The notes under the pieces were generated by a model. That model was given only the letters and a program-made list of their open reading frames with translations. It had not been told where the DNA came from and did no database searches. Both the position numbers and the translations under genes were made by a program. Source: CALARM01 sp036746235 (GTDB lineage: Bacteria > Vulcanimicrobiota > SpSt-956 > JAKJGF01). Taken from it: a stretch of DNA of 64,000 nt. Each line of letters begins with the position of its first letter. Position 1 is the stretch's first letter. The DNA lies in NCBI GenBank assembly GCA_036746235.1, contig DAIOEN010000013.1, positions 1 through 64,000 of the forward strand, written 5' to 3'. This document shows positions 18,530-28,018 of this stretch, piece after piece.

Positions 18530-20515
18530 ATGATACTTACAAAAAGAAGTGTTACATTGAAACTTACTTCAATTGCTGTTCTATTAAATCTCTTTTCTCT
18601 ATATTTTTTCTACAGAGCCGATCTTGCAAGCAATACCGGTAAAGAAGGGTTAATAGCAAGTTCAATATGGATTATTAGCATCATATTATTCATCATATCG
18701 ATTTTTATTTTATATCCGTCAAAAAAAGCAACAAAAAATCCGGAGAACACTTTAGATTTAGCTGAAAAAATTTTCTTTATATTAATGCTTCTTTTTGCTT
18801 TAACCCTCAGATTATATAAACTTACTCATAGGGGTATTTATTTAGATGAATGGTACTGGCTAACACAGGCGAAATCACTTTTAAATGGAGAAATAAACAC
18901 TCCTTTCGGATTTGTCGGAGATCAACCATCTAATATGCCATGTTATATAATTGCAATGTTCCTTGCACCTTTAAAAAACGTTTATCTTGCAGTCAGATTA
19001 CCGAGTGTTCTCTACAGCATGTTAAACATATTATTTATTTTCATGTTTTTAAAAGAAGCTTTTGATAAAAGGGTTGCATTAATATCGGTATTATTGCTTT
19101 CCACCTCAATCTGGGATATTCACATGTCTCAAACTGGCTGGAATAATATCACTCCGAATCCTTTTTTAATAAGTGGCGTAATACTCTTTATGTATAGAGG
19201 CATTAAATATCATTCTGAAAGAGATATTCTTATCAGCGGGCTTTTCCTGGGAATCAGTTTAAATTTACTTTATGTAGCTTCTCTGAGCCTGATTATTACT
19301 GTTATATACTTTACATATCACTTAATAATTTGCAAAAAGCCGACATTCTTCAGAAGTGTTCTTATTTCTTCCGGTTTAAAGTTCAATACTATTAAACTAT
19401 CATTTAACTTTTCTCTCGAAAAATCTTTATTCATAAATTTTTCTAATTTCTCGGAATCACTTGTGCCATTCAAGTTATCTACAGTTTCTTTCTTTTATTC
19501 AGACAATGCAAAAAATCTTAATAAAACAATCTTTTTGCTCCTATTATTAGGCCTCACTACCTTTATGACTTCATCACCTACAATAATAAAAATATATAAC
19601 AATTCAGAGACAGCAATCGGCAGACACCGGTCATTTATTAATGAAAATATTAATTATTCCAAAGACCAGGGAGGATTAAATTACTATATTAATCAAATTA
19701 AATTAGTAATCAACGATTTTAGCTATAATCAGGATAAATATAAAATGTATATACTCTGGGGGATAACACTGGAGCCTGTTGTTATATTCTTTCTTCTTAT
19801 CGGTATCGTATATTCTCTCAGACACATATATGCTCCTCATTTTTTACTTATATGTTTAAGTTTCTTTGTAATGTTTATTCCCATGGTTGTTTTATACCGT
19901 ACAGACAGTATATGGAGAGAATATAGCTTTGTGCCATCTATATATATGCTTACAGCAATCGGCTTTTATGTATTCAGCAAATTATCAGCTAAATCCATAA
20001 CCATAAAAATTCTCCATTATAAACCGGAGGTTAACTTGAAAACTGCTTTACTCTGGCTGTCAATATTTATATATTCTGTATCATGGATGTATCATGCAGC
20101 CATGTACAATCATAATTTTCTTTTAAATGAAAGTGACAGTACTGAAGCATACAGTAAAGCAATAACTGAATATATAGATAAAAATATACCGGAAGGTACA
20201 TTAGTATTACTACCGGATGAATTATGTAAAAATTATATTACAATTGTCCTTCAGGATAAGTATAATTATAAAACCTATGTCAGTCTGGATGATGTAATGC
20301 CATATCTAATAAAAAAGGAAAAATTCGTACTGGTCAAGATGGAGTTTAATATTACAAAAGCAAATGAGTCAGACAGGTCATTACTTTTTTTCAAAAAAAA
20401 TCTAAAAAAATTTGATTCAAGTGTACAGATAGAGAATATCATCACCAGGTATGACGGTACCCATGCAGTTATATTCTACTGTTTTCATAATAGCCCGGGG
20501 AAGCTCATCAGGTGA
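18530..20515 (+). CDS. GT-C fold membrane glycosyltransferase (GT39/ArnT-like)
   Basis: 661 residues with about 11-12 hydrophobic helices. The first large loop after helix 3 carries the acidic motif GIYLDEWYWLTQAKSLLNG, the usual catalytic loop position in GT39/PMT/ArnT-type enzymes that use polyprenyl-phosphate sugars. Such enzymes transfer a sugar on the outer face of the cytoplasmic membrane. The C-terminal ~100 residues are soluble (TEYIDKNIPEGTLVLLPDEL), as in related proteins. Substrate cannot be assigned. A short AGGA precedes ATG. It stands alone between the FHA operon and a truncated epimerase fragment whose frame overlaps its 3' end on the other strand. Confidence 0.75.
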   Translation: MILTKRSVTLKLTSIAVLLNLFSLYFFYRADLASNTGKEGLIASSIWIISIILFIISIFILYPSKKATKNPENTLDLAEKIFFILMLLFALTLRLYKLTHRGIYLDEWYWLTQAKSLLNGEINTPFGFVGDQPSNMPCYIIAMFLAPLKNVYLAVRLPSVLYSMLNILFIFMFLKEAFDKRVALISVLLLSTSIWDIHMSQTGWNNITPNPFLISGVILFMYRGIKYHSERDILISGLFLGISLNLLYVASLSLIITVIYFTYHLIICKKPTFFRSVLISSGLKFNTIKLSFNFSLEKSLFINFSNFSESLVPFKLSTVSFFYSDNAKNLNKTIFLLLLLGLTTFMTSSPTIIKIYNNSETAIGRHRSFINENINYSKDQGGLNYYINQIKLVINDFSYNQDKYKMYILWGITLEPVVIFFLLIGIVYSLRHIYAPHFLLICLSFFVMFIPMVVLYRTDSIWREYSFVPSIYMLTAIGFYVFSKLSAKSITIKILHYKPEVNLKTALLWLSIFIYSVSWMYHAAMYNHNFLLNESDSTEAYSKAITEYIDKNIPEGTLVLLPDELCKNYITIVLQDKYNYKTYVSLDDVMPYLIKKEKFVLVKMEFNITKANESDRSLLFFKKNLKKFDSSVQIENIITRYDGTHAVIFYCFHNSPGKLIR

Positions 20516-20589
20516 TATAATTTTTGTAAATTATAGCCAATAAAGCCGGCTCCACCGCTGAGAAAAACCTTCTTACCTGAATAAAACAT
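20485..20589 (-). pseudogene. 5' remnant of an NAD-dependent sugar epimerase/dehydratase
   Basis: On the minus strand an ATG at 20589, preceded by GAGGGAGC at a normal distance, opens a frame reading MFYSGKKVFLSGGAGFIGYN. This is a textbook N-terminal Rossmann beta-strand with GGxGxxG of extended short-chain dehydrogenases (UDP-sugar epimerase type). After NLQK the frame loses resemblance and stops at 20485, inside the glycosyltransferase gene. Only about 23 codons of the original gene remain, so this is the edge of a deletion or rearrangement. Confidence 0.7.
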
Positions 20590-20660
20590 CAAATAAAGCT
20601 CCCTCTTTATATTTTATTATCCGATAAAAATTCGAAAGATCTTTATTCTATATGTGGATT

Positions 20661-20750
20661 TAAATTATTTAGATAAACTACTTCTACCTAATTTTCATCT
20701 AAAGCCTTATTTTACGCCGTTAAAAATGAAAATTCCTATACCCTTAAATT
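20661..20750 (+). repeat. dispersed 90-bp TTTAGATAAA element, copy 1
   Basis: TAAATTATTTAGATAAA ... AATTTTCAT ... ATGAAAATTCCT matches 44537-44626 over about 90 bp at roughly 85 percent. Both contain the inverted pair AATTTTCAT / ATGAAAATT, so the transcript can form a hairpin of about 9 bp. It lies within the 340-base space before the large TPR gene, which otherwise holds the epimerase remnant and the promoter. Confidence 0.75.
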
Positions 20751-20789
20751 ACCTTCTCATATAAATATTCATTCAGGACTACCATTAGT

Positions 20790-20852
20790 CCGTGAGTAAG
20801 ACACCCTTTTGTGTTATAATATACACAAAAAGAACTTTACTGCAAAGAGAGG
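20790..20852 (+). promoter_or_regulatory. shared promoter/leader of the 960-residue TPR gene
   Basis: TATAAT at 20815-20820 is preceded, 17 bases upstream, by GTGAGT rather than a good -35. The 63 bases through the ribosome site GAGAGG align without gaps to 29523-29585 upstream of the AAA/PD-(D/E)XK gene, including TGTTATAATATAC and AAAAGAACTTTACTG-AAAGA. The short dyad CTTTACTG(C/T)AAAG lies in the leader. A poor -35 with a perfect -10 fits an activator-dependent promoter (inference). Confidence 0.7.
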
Positions 20853-20859
20853 CAATAAT

Positions 20860-23742
20860 ATGTATGTAAAAAAATTTCTTTTACCGTCCATGATTCTCGC
20901 GATTTTACTTATCATTCTCCTTCCTGCAGCAGCAGAAACAGCGCAGGAGTGGTTAAATAAAGGGCTGAAACTATATGATGAAGGTAATTATGAAGAAGCA
21001 ATCCTGTGTTATGACAGGGCAATAGAACTTGAACCTGAGAATGATACAGTCTGGTATGACAAAGGGCTTGCACTGGACAACCAGGGAAAATATGAGGAAG
21101 CAATCACATGTTATGACATGGCTATGGAACTTAACAGGGAAAACATAGATGCTCTGAATAATAAAGGACTGATTATTTACAGCCAGGGGAAATATGAGGA
21201 AGCGCTCGATTGCTTTAACAGGGTAATAGAGATTGCTCCTTCATCCATCTATGGATGGACAAATAAAGGACTTATATTATACAATCAAAAACAATACGAA
21301 GAGGCCATCAAATATTTTATAAAAGCACTGGATATTGAGCCGGAACATAGACCTTCCTGGATTAATCTCGGCAACTGTTTCTATGATATGGGCAATTATG
21401 AAGATGCCATCAAATGCTATGAAAACGTTTTAATTATTGATCCCTCTTACAGTAAAGCATGGTATAACAGAGGGAATTGTTTCCAGGCACTCGGGAAAGA
21501 TAGGGAAGCAATAGAAAGTTACGACAGAGCACTGGAAATTAAACCTGACTATGTTGATGCATGGAACAATAAAGGAGAAGTCTTATATTATCAGGGAAAA
21601 CACGAAAAAGCTATTAAATGTTATGATACAGCAATGGAATTTGAGCCAGAATCTGTATCTGCATGGTACAACAAAGGCCTCGCTTTACACGGCATCGGTA
21701 AATATGATGAAGCTATTAAATGTTATGATAAAACAATAGAACTCGCCCCGGAATCTATTTATCCCTGGAATAATAGAGGACTTGCTTTTTATTCTAAAGG
21801 CAATTATGAAGAAGCACTTAAATGTTACGATAAAGTAATTGACATGGAACCATCATATGCCAGAGCCTGGTATAACAGAGGAAATGTATTAAGGAAACAG
21901 GAAAAATATGAAGATGCCATTAAATGCTTTGATATTGCCATAAAATGCGATCCTTTCTATAAAGAGGCACTGATTGCGAAAGGATATAATCTGAGCATGC
22001 TCGGAAAATACAACGAAGAACTTGCCTGTTATGATAAACTGTTAACAATCGACGATAAGTATAGAGATGCCATTTATAACAGAGGCCTTGTTCTGGAGGA
22101 TCTGGGTAAATATGAAGAAGCCATACAATCTTATAATAAATTACTGGAAATAAATCCATCTGATATTGACGGATGGAACAACAGAGGCTATCTACTCAGA
22201 CTTACCGGTAAATATGATGAGGCTATGAAATGTTTTGATAAAATAATAGAAATTGAACCGTCATATATACTGGCCTGGTATAACAGAGGACTTACGTTAG
22301 AGAAACTGGGTAAAGATGAAGAAGCACTTGAAAATTATAATAAAGCTGTAAAACTCGATCCCAAAAATATATCTTCATGGATTCAAAAAGGTATGATTTT
22401 AAATAGAATCGAGAAATATAAAGAGGCAATAGAAGCTTATGATAAAGCTATAGAAATTGAACCCAAAAGGTCTGCCACCTGGTATAACAGAGGTTACTGC
22501 CTTTACTCTCAGGGTAAATATGAAGAAGCTATAAGCTCTTTTAATAAAGCAATAGATCTTTCGCCTGATTATTTTGATTGCTGGAACTCTAAAGGTAATG
22601 CTTTATATGGTCAGGGTAAATACAGTGAAGCCATTAAATGTTATGAAAAAGCTATAGATATTAATCCCCTATCTGTATATCCCTGGTATAACACAGGTCT
22701 GGCTCTGGAAAATCAGGGAAATTATAAAGAGGCACTTGAATATTATGATAAAGCACTGGAAATCAATCCGAAATATACGGAAGGATTGAACAGTAAAGGG
22801 AATTTATTATATGTGCTTCATAAATACGAAGAATCCATAACATGTTATGACAGAGTCCTGGAAATTGAACCAGACGATCATGAAGTATGGAACGATAAGG
22901 GTAATGCTCTTTATGCCGGACGTAAATATGATGAAGCTATAGAATGTTATAAAAAAGCCGTTGAGATTGATCCGAACTATACATATGCCTGGTATAATAC
23001 AGGATTGTCTCTGAGTGTTCAGAAAAAATATGATGAAGCAGTGAAATATTATGATAAAGCCGTGGAAGTTGATCCTTCATTCAGCCGTCCATGGTATTCG
23101 AGAGGATATGATTTAAACAACCAGAAAAAATACGAAGAAGCTCTGCAATATCTTGATAAAGCAATAGAACTGGACAATAAATATATAGATGCCATTTACA
23201 GTAAAGCTTACAGTTTAACCTGCCTCGGCAGACCGGACGAAGCAATAAAATGTTATGACAGAATAATAGAAATAAATCCTGAAGCTGTATATGCATGGTG
23301 TGACAGAGGAAATTTATTCCTCGACAGAGGTCAATATGACGAAGCTCTCCGTTGTTTTGATAAATCAATAGACATTGATGGTGATTACCCAGACGGGTGG
23401 AATAATAAAAGCTGGACTCTTAAAGAAATGGGAAAATATAAAGAAGCCATGAAATGTATTGACAGAGCTCTGGAACTTGACGGAGAAAATTATGCTTACT
23501 GGGATACAAAAGGAGTAATTTTATTAAAAGAGGCAAAATATGATGAATCAATAAAATATTTCGACAGAGCACTGGAACTTGAACCTGATTGTGTGGAAAT
23601 ACTGATTAATAAAGGACTGGCTTTACACGGTTTAAAAAAATATGATGAAGCAGTGAAATGTTTCGACAGAGCACTGGAACTTGAACCTGACTGTAAAGAT
23701 GCAAAAGATGGGAAGGAAAAAGCTTTGAAAGGTGAAAAGTGA
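20860..23742 (+). CDS. very large secreted TPR protein (about 27 repeats)
   Basis: 960 residues. A signal peptide (FLLPSMILAILLIILLPAAA, ends near residue 27) is followed by uninterrupted 34-residue TPR units to the C-terminus, about 27 copies with consensus AWYNKGxALxxxGKYEEAIK and CYDKAIEIxP. Nothing but repeats is present, so it is a long extracytoplasmic superhelical scaffold. Start at 20860 chosen because GAGAGG lies seven bases upstream and the signal peptide begins there; the longer frame from 20809 would translate the -10 box. The final codons GGTGAAAAGTGA are the first unit of a GTGAAAA array, so the repeat provides the stop codon. Confidence 0.92.
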   Translation: MYVKKFLLPSMILAILLIILLPAAAETAQEWLNKGLKLYDEGNYEEAILCYDRAIELEPENDTVWYDKGLALDNQGKYEEAITCYDMAMELNRENIDALNNKGLIIYSQGKYEEALDCFNRVIEIAPSSIYGWTNKGLILYNQKQYEEAIKYFIKALDIEPEHRPSWINLGNCFYDMGNYEDAIKCYENVLIIDPSYSKAWYNRGNCFQALGKDREAIESYDRALEIKPDYVDAWNNKGEVLYYQGKHEKAIKCYDTAMEFEPESVSAWYNKGLALHGIGKYDEAIKCYDKTIELAPESIYPWNNRGLAFYSKGNYEEALKCYDKVIDMEPSYARAWYNRGNVLRKQEKYEDAIKCFDIAIKCDPFYKEALIAKGYNLSMLGKYNEELACYDKLLTIDDKYRDAIYNRGLVLEDLGKYEEAIQSYNKLLEINPSDIDGWNNRGYLLRLTGKYDEAMKCFDKIIEIEPSYILAWYNRGLTLEKLGKDEEALENYNKAVKLDPKNISSWIQKGMILNRIEKYKEAIEAYDKAIEIEPKRSATWYNRGYCLYSQGKYEEAISSFNKAIDLSPDYFDCWNSKGNALYGQGKYSEAIKCYEKAIDINPLSVYPWYNTGLALENQGNYKEALEYYDKALEINPKYTEGLNSKGNLLYVLHKYEESITCYDRVLEIEPDDHEVWNDKGNALYAGRKYDEAIECYKKAVEIDPNYTYAWYNTGLSLSVQKKYDEAVKYYDKAVEVDPSFSRPWYSRGYDLNNQKKYEEALQYLDKAIELDNKYIDAIYSKAYSLTCLGRPDEAIKCYDRIIEINPEAVYAWCDRGNLFLDRGQYDEALRCFDKSIDIDGDYPDGWNNKSWTLKEMGKYKEAMKCIDRALELDGENYAYWDTKGVILLKEAKYDESIKYFDRALELEPDCVEILINKGLALHGLKKYDEAVKCFDRALELEPDCKDAKDGKEKALKGEK

Positions 23743-23836
23743 AAAGTGAAAAGTGAGTCGTAGTGGCGAACAGTGTTCGCCAGGTACCCGGTGAAAACAC
23801 GCATTACGCATCACCCGTCACCCTTCACACTTCACG
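23732..23836. repeat. GTGAAAA array, hairpin, and second heptamer array
   Basis: Three GTGAAAA units (23732-23752) plus GTGAGTC overlap the 3' end of the TPR gene. A perfect 8-bp hairpin TGGCGAAC-AGT-GTTCGCCA follows at 23764-23782, then heptamers of the reverse sense (ATTACGC, ATCACCC, GTCACCC, TTCACAC, TTCACG) to 23836. The hairpin lacks a U-tract. Confidence 0.8.
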
Positions 23837-23927
23837 ATTATAAGGTATTTTTTAAAAAAACCATTGAGTTTATAAATATTATCTGTTATATTATTTTTAT
23901 TCCAAATTAAAAAATAGGAGGTCAGTT

Positions 23928-25298
23928 ATGTCTATAGTTACAAAAATTAATGATCATTTTAAAGAGATCCTCGGCAAAGGTGATCCTGTAAATGAAATGA
24001 AAAACCTTGCCATAGAAATGGCAAAATATGATATGACAATGAAGGGCAAACCATTCCCTACTTTCTTAAAGCCCTATATGGTATCTAAAGAAGCAAAGCC
24101 TTCTTTTAAACATGCCACAAATAATATTATGTCTGCCATTGAAAAAGTAGCAGAAGCATTCTTTACAGATCCGAAATTCAAAAATCTTCTGGAATTGAAA
24201 GATCTTGTTGAAAAATACGCGAAAATGAATCAGGTATATCCCAGAAGACAGATAGTTTCCCGTCTTGATGCATTCTATATGCCTGAAAACGGAGATATAA
24301 AATTCATAGAATTCAACTGTGACAGCCCTTCCGGTATGGGATGGCATGATGTCATGGTTGATATGTTCAAAGAACTTCCTACTATGAAAAAAGCAGGGGA
24401 AACCTTCAAACTGGAAGCAGATAAATTCCTCGATACCCATACAAAAATGCTTCTTAAAAAATATCACGAATTCTGTAAAGCAAAAGGTGAAACACCGGTA
24501 TCGGATCCGCTGTTCGCCATAGTATGTGCCAGTGACTCGACAATCCTTTCCGATGTAAAGGTAATAGTAGATACCCTTATAAAGAAAGGCCATAAAGCCA
24601 TATATGCAGATCCGAGAGATTTTTCCTATGACGGAAAACATCTGACAAAAGACGGACAGGTTGTCCATGTAATATACCGTGATGCAGTACAGGAATTCCT
24701 TGACGCACCTTACTACGGCCACACAGATGCAGCCCTTAAAGCCTATGAAGACGGAAATATCTGTTTTGTAAATCCTTTCTGTTCCCGTGTGGGCGGCCTG
24801 AAATCAGTTCTTGCCATCATGCATGACGACAGATTTTCCTATCTCTTTACAGAAGAGGAAATGGAAGTTATTAAAAAATATATTCCATTTACACGCCTTG
24901 TAAGAGATCTGGAAACAGATTATCATGGAGAAAAAGTAAATATCCTCGATTTAATCAAAAATAACAAAGAAAAGCTTGTCTTAAAGCCGAATTCCGGCTA
25001 TGGCGGACATGGCGTAATGGTAGGCCCTGCCGTGACAGATGATGAGTGGAAAGACACTTTAAAAACTGCTATGGAACCGGGCAACACCTATGTGGTACAG
25101 GAAATGGTTCCCATACCGGCTGACGAATTCCCTGTAGTGGATGAAGGTAAATTCATGGGATTCCAGCCAAAGAATGTAAATATCAATTTCTGGGCCTATG
25201 ACGGAGAATTCGGAGGAGCCTATGTAAGAGCCGCTGCCGGCGCAATAATAAATGTTCACCAGGGCGGAGGCATGGTACCTGTATTTTATGTAAGCTAG
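23928..25298 (+). CDS. circularly permuted ATP-grasp-type protein (glutathionylspermidine-synthase-like)
   Basis: 456 residues, soluble. IKFIEFNCDSPSGMGWHD near residues 125-142 and the C-terminal KLVLKPNSGYGGHGVMVGP, YVVQEMVP and INFWAYDGEFGGAYVRA match the order of ATP-binding motifs in circularly permuted ATP-grasp enzymes, which join a carboxylate to an amine with ATP. The biological substrates are unknown; related proteins make peptide, spermidine or natural-product amides. AGGAGG lies eight bases before ATG. It is monocistronic, followed by a long palindromic repeat. Confidence 0.75.
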   Translation: MSIVTKINDHFKEILGKGDPVNEMKNLAIEMAKYDMTMKGKPFPTFLKPYMVSKEAKPSFKHATNNIMSAIEKVAEAFFTDPKFKNLLELKDLVEKYAKMNQVYPRRQIVSRLDAFYMPENGDIKFIEFNCDSPSGMGWHDVMVDMFKELPTMKKAGETFKLEADKFLDTHTKMLLKKYHEFCKAKGETPVSDPLFAIVCASDSTILSDVKVIVDTLIKKGHKAIYADPRDFSYDGKHLTKDGQVVHVIYRDAVQEFLDAPYYGHTDAALKAYEDGNICFVNPFCSRVGGLKSVLAIMHDDRFSYLFTEEEMEVIKKYIPFTRLVRDLETDYHGEKVNILDLIKNNKEKLVLKPNSGYGGHGVMVGPAVTDDEWKDTLKTAMEPGNTYVVQEMVPIPADEFPVVDEGKFMGFQPKNVNINFWAYDGEFGGAYVRAAAGAIINVHQGGGMVPVFYVS

Positions 25299-25332
25299 TA
25301 GTCAACCACGATGATTTTATCGGGTAAATCTC

Positions 25333-25416
25333 GTCATTGAGAGCGAAGCGAAGCAATCCCATCGGTAGAAGCTAATTCGATGGGATTGCTTCGTCGCTAT
25401 CGCTCCTCGCAATGAC
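25333..25416. repeat. long GAAGCAATCCCATCG palindromic repeat
   Basis: Arms GTCATTGAGAGCGA ... GAAGCAATCCCATCG and CGATGGGATTGCTTC ... TCGCTCCTCGCAATGAC face each other around GTAGAAGCTAATT. Near-palindromes of this kind (CATTGCGAGCGAAGCGAAGCAATC) are widespread intergenic repeats in many bacterial genomes. Placed between convergent genes it may also stop transcription. Confidence 0.85.
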
Positions 25417-25491
25417 ACCCATTTTAATTATTGTGGCTCTCTACCGGAATGTTAACGGGTAACTCGTAATCAGACAACACATTGCGTCGCC

Positions 25492-27798
25492 CTACTCGTT
25501 TCTGTTAAAATTACCTCCGCCGTTGTCATTTCTGGTGAAACTGCCGCCGCCGCTATCGCCTGAACCGCCTGAGCTACCTGAACTGCTATTATAGTATCCG
25601 GTATTGTTATCAATATAAACGGATTCTGATGATTTCGTAGCATCTGCAATCTTTAATAAATAATCATCTGCCTGTGTTGTTACTTTCCCGCCTATATTAA
25701 AATTCTTTATATTATTAAAACAGACACATGCTCCGCTGTAATCTCCGGCCAGATAAAGGGTTTTACCTTTTTCCAGATAACAGTCGGCAAGACCTGATTT
25801 TAAATCTTTATTTTTACTGTCTATTTTCTTTGCTTCATTGAAATTTTTCTCTGCTTCTGCATATTTCTTTCCGGAAAGATAATTCTTACCAAGTGTCAGA
25901 TAGCAGTTAAAACTCATTGAATTGATTGATTTTTTCTCAGAAGCATCAGGTTTTAACTCCATAGCCCGTTTAAAATATTTATTTGCACCATTATAATCAG
26001 TCAGTTTATAAGACGCTTCTCCTGCGTAAATAAAACCGTCTTTATCAGAAGGGAATAATTCAGTCAGTTTTTTCCCGTATAAAAGAACCTTCTCGTAATC
26101 ATTAAGTTCTTTATAACTTTTACTCAAACCTTTGAGAATATCTTTATTATCGGGCTTTTTTTCGCCGGCTTTTTGGTAACAGTCTGCCGAGAGTTTATAT
26201 TTGCCGTCTTTCATGAGAAATTCCCCTGTTTTTATATATTCATCAACCTTTATCTCTCCGGCAAGATACAGATTGTCAAGAAGTTCCTTTGCAGAATTAT
26301 AATCCTTTTTATTTATGTATAAAGGGAAAAGCTGTTCACTGGCTTTATTAACAGTAGCCATATCTTTATTTTTCAAGGACAGCTCGACAGCTCTTTTATA
26401 ATAATCTATAGCACTGTTCGGGTCCGATACTCCGTCAGGGTTTTTCGCATTATCAAGAACAATATCTGCAAGAGCCATTAAAGCTTTTACATTTTCTTTA
26501 TCCAGGGCAAGGACTTTTTCATAATTAGTCTTTGCAGTTATATAATTTTTTCCCGCATCTTCTGCAATTTTAAGATAACGGGCAGGATTATTATAATAAT
26601 TATTTGCAAGCACTCCTCCTACAATTAATAGAAGAACAATAATTACTGCCGCAGGTATCAATATTTTGTTTCTTTCTTTCTCCCCCTCTGTCCGTTGAAT
26701 CTGCGCCGGTGATGCAGGTGGAACAGACTGAGCCTGACTGGTTTTTAAAGGAGAAAAATTCTCTCCAGCAGTTTGAGAAGGAAGAGGCGAAACAGCAGAT
26801 GGAACTGTAGGAACAGGCCTTTGAACAGGTGCGGCAGGAACTGTGGGAACAGGTCTATAAACAGGTGCGGCAGGAACTGTGGGAGTTAATGATTTATTCG
26901 CCATGTTCTCTAAAGCACCTTTCATATGTTCTGCACTCTGATAGCGGTCTTCAGGATTCATAGAAAGGGCACACATTACTATATCATCAAGTGCTCCTGA
27001 CACATAAGGTTTATGAGTCCTTACAGGGCTGAAATCTCCCGGCATTACGGGAACCATTCCTGTCAGCAGACAGTGCATTGTAGCACCCATACAGTAAATA
27101 TCAGAACGTATTTCAGGTTTTCCCATAAGCAGTTCCTTGGGAGCAAATACAGGCGTGCCTATGCCGGTTTTTGTAGAATCTGTTCCCGGTGTCATAGTTC
27201 TTGCTATGCCGAAATCTATAAGAAAAAGTCTTTCATCTGATATGCGGAGCATTACATTTGCCGGTTTTAAATCTCTGTATACTATAGGAGGTGATTGATT
27301 GTGAAGATAAGAAAGAACTGAAAGTATTTCTTTTGCCCATTTAATTACCAGATCCTCCGGCACTCCTTCTATGCCGTAACTTCTCATTACACTATCAAGA
27401 TCTTTTCCCTCTATATATTCCATGACAAGATAATAACGGCCACCTTCTACGAAGTGATCCTTTACACTGGGCAGATTGGGATGTTTCAGGTCATGCAGTA
27501 TAAGAGCTTCTTTTTTAAAACGGTCTATAAAATATTCCTGTTCTTCCGGTTTTGAAGAAAGGTTTAACATTTCCTTTACGGCACAGGGGCGATTTTCAAA
27601 TCTCCGGTCGATTCCTTCGTAAACAGCACCCATACCGCCGGATTTTATGAGTCTTTTTATTTCATAACGGTTATCTAAAACCACTCCTGTGGAAAGTGTG
27701 CCGTCCGATGCAGTGGCAATCACTTCTCCACCGCATCCCCTGCAAAATTTCGCCGAATTACTGTTCTGGTAACCGCATTTTTCACAGAATATGGCCAT
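25492..27798 (-). CDS. zinc-ribbon Ser/Thr protein kinase with TM and TPR-like C-terminus (paralogue)
   Basis: 768 residues. Same order as the kinase at 10564-13176: zinc ribbon (CEKCG, CRGCG), kinase domain with SGGMGAVY, CAVKEML, YRDLKPAN, IDFGIAR and a degenerate APE (APKE), a Pro-rich linker with PTVPAAPV units, one membrane helix near 375-395 (IPAAVIIVLLLIVGGVLA), TPR-like repeats, and a Gly/Ser/Asn tail. The linker lacks the 24-residue minisatellite of its paralogue. Active-site residues are complete, so it should be catalytic. It is followed upstream on the same strand by the TPR/FGE-like gene after 220 bases that contain a 9-mer repeat, so it may have its own promoter. Confidence 0.92.
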   Translation of the reverse strand: MAIFCEKCGYQNSNSAKFCRGCGGEVIATASDGTLSTGVVLDNRYEIKRLIKSGGMGAVYEGIDRRFENRPCAVKEMLNLSSKPEEQEYFIDRFKKEALILHDLKHPNLPSVKDHFVEGGRYYLVMEYIEGKDLDSVMRSYGIEGVPEDLVIKWAKEILSVLSYLHNQSPPIVYRDLKPANVMLRISDERLFLIDFGIARTMTPGTDSTKTGIGTPVFAPKELLMGKPEIRSDIYCMGATMHCLLTGMVPVMPGDFSPVRTHKPYVSGALDDIVMCALSMNPEDRYQSAEHMKGALENMANKSLTPTVPAAPVYRPVPTVPAAPVQRPVPTVPSAVSPLPSQTAGENFSPLKTSQAQSVPPASPAQIQRTEGEKERNKILIPAAVIIVLLLIVGGVLANNYYNNPARYLKIAEDAGKNYITAKTNYEKVLALDKENVKALMALADIVLDNAKNPDGVSDPNSAIDYYKRAVELSLKNKDMATVNKASEQLFPLYINKKDYNSAKELLDNLYLAGEIKVDEYIKTGEFLMKDGKYKLSADCYQKAGEKKPDNKDILKGLSKSYKELNDYEKVLLYGKKLTELFPSDKDGFIYAGEASYKLTDYNGANKYFKRAMELKPDASEKKSINSMSFNCYLTLGKNYLSGKKYAEAEKNFNEAKKIDSKNKDLKSGLADCYLEKGKTLYLAGDYSGACVCFNNIKNFNIGGKVTTQADDYLLKIADATKSSESVYIDNNTGYYNSSSGSSGGSGDSGGGSFTRNDNGGGNFNRNE

Positions 27799-27982
27799 AA
27801 GTCTTTTCTCCAGTAAGTAAGTATATAGAAATTATATATTCTACAGAGATAACCAATTTTCCCTGTAAAATCATGGAATTTTTTATAATTTTTGCATAAT
27901 AGTGGATTACGTAAAAAATGCCATTTGAGTTTTTCATTTATAATTATAAAATAAAAGGATTAGAGAATGAAATATCGGCAAT

Positions 27983-28004
27983 CAATCCGACCCATCCGAG
28001 TTCA
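27983..28004 (-). repeat. TCGGAT 9-mer array, copy 1 (short, inverted)
   Basis: The minus strand reads TCTGAACTCGGATGGGTCGG, identical to the first 20 bases of the array at 29439-29491, immediately downstream of the FGE-like gene's stop. With that array it brackets the FGE-like gene as an inverted pair. Confidence 0.75.
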
Positions 28005-28018
28005 GACACAAGAGCAAT

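Noticed and set aside
23496..23814. Several minus-strand frames at the end of the large TPR gene
   Set aside because: They are the antisense of TPR codons and GTGAAAA repeats (runs of Phe-His-Phe-Ser) with no ribosome sites.
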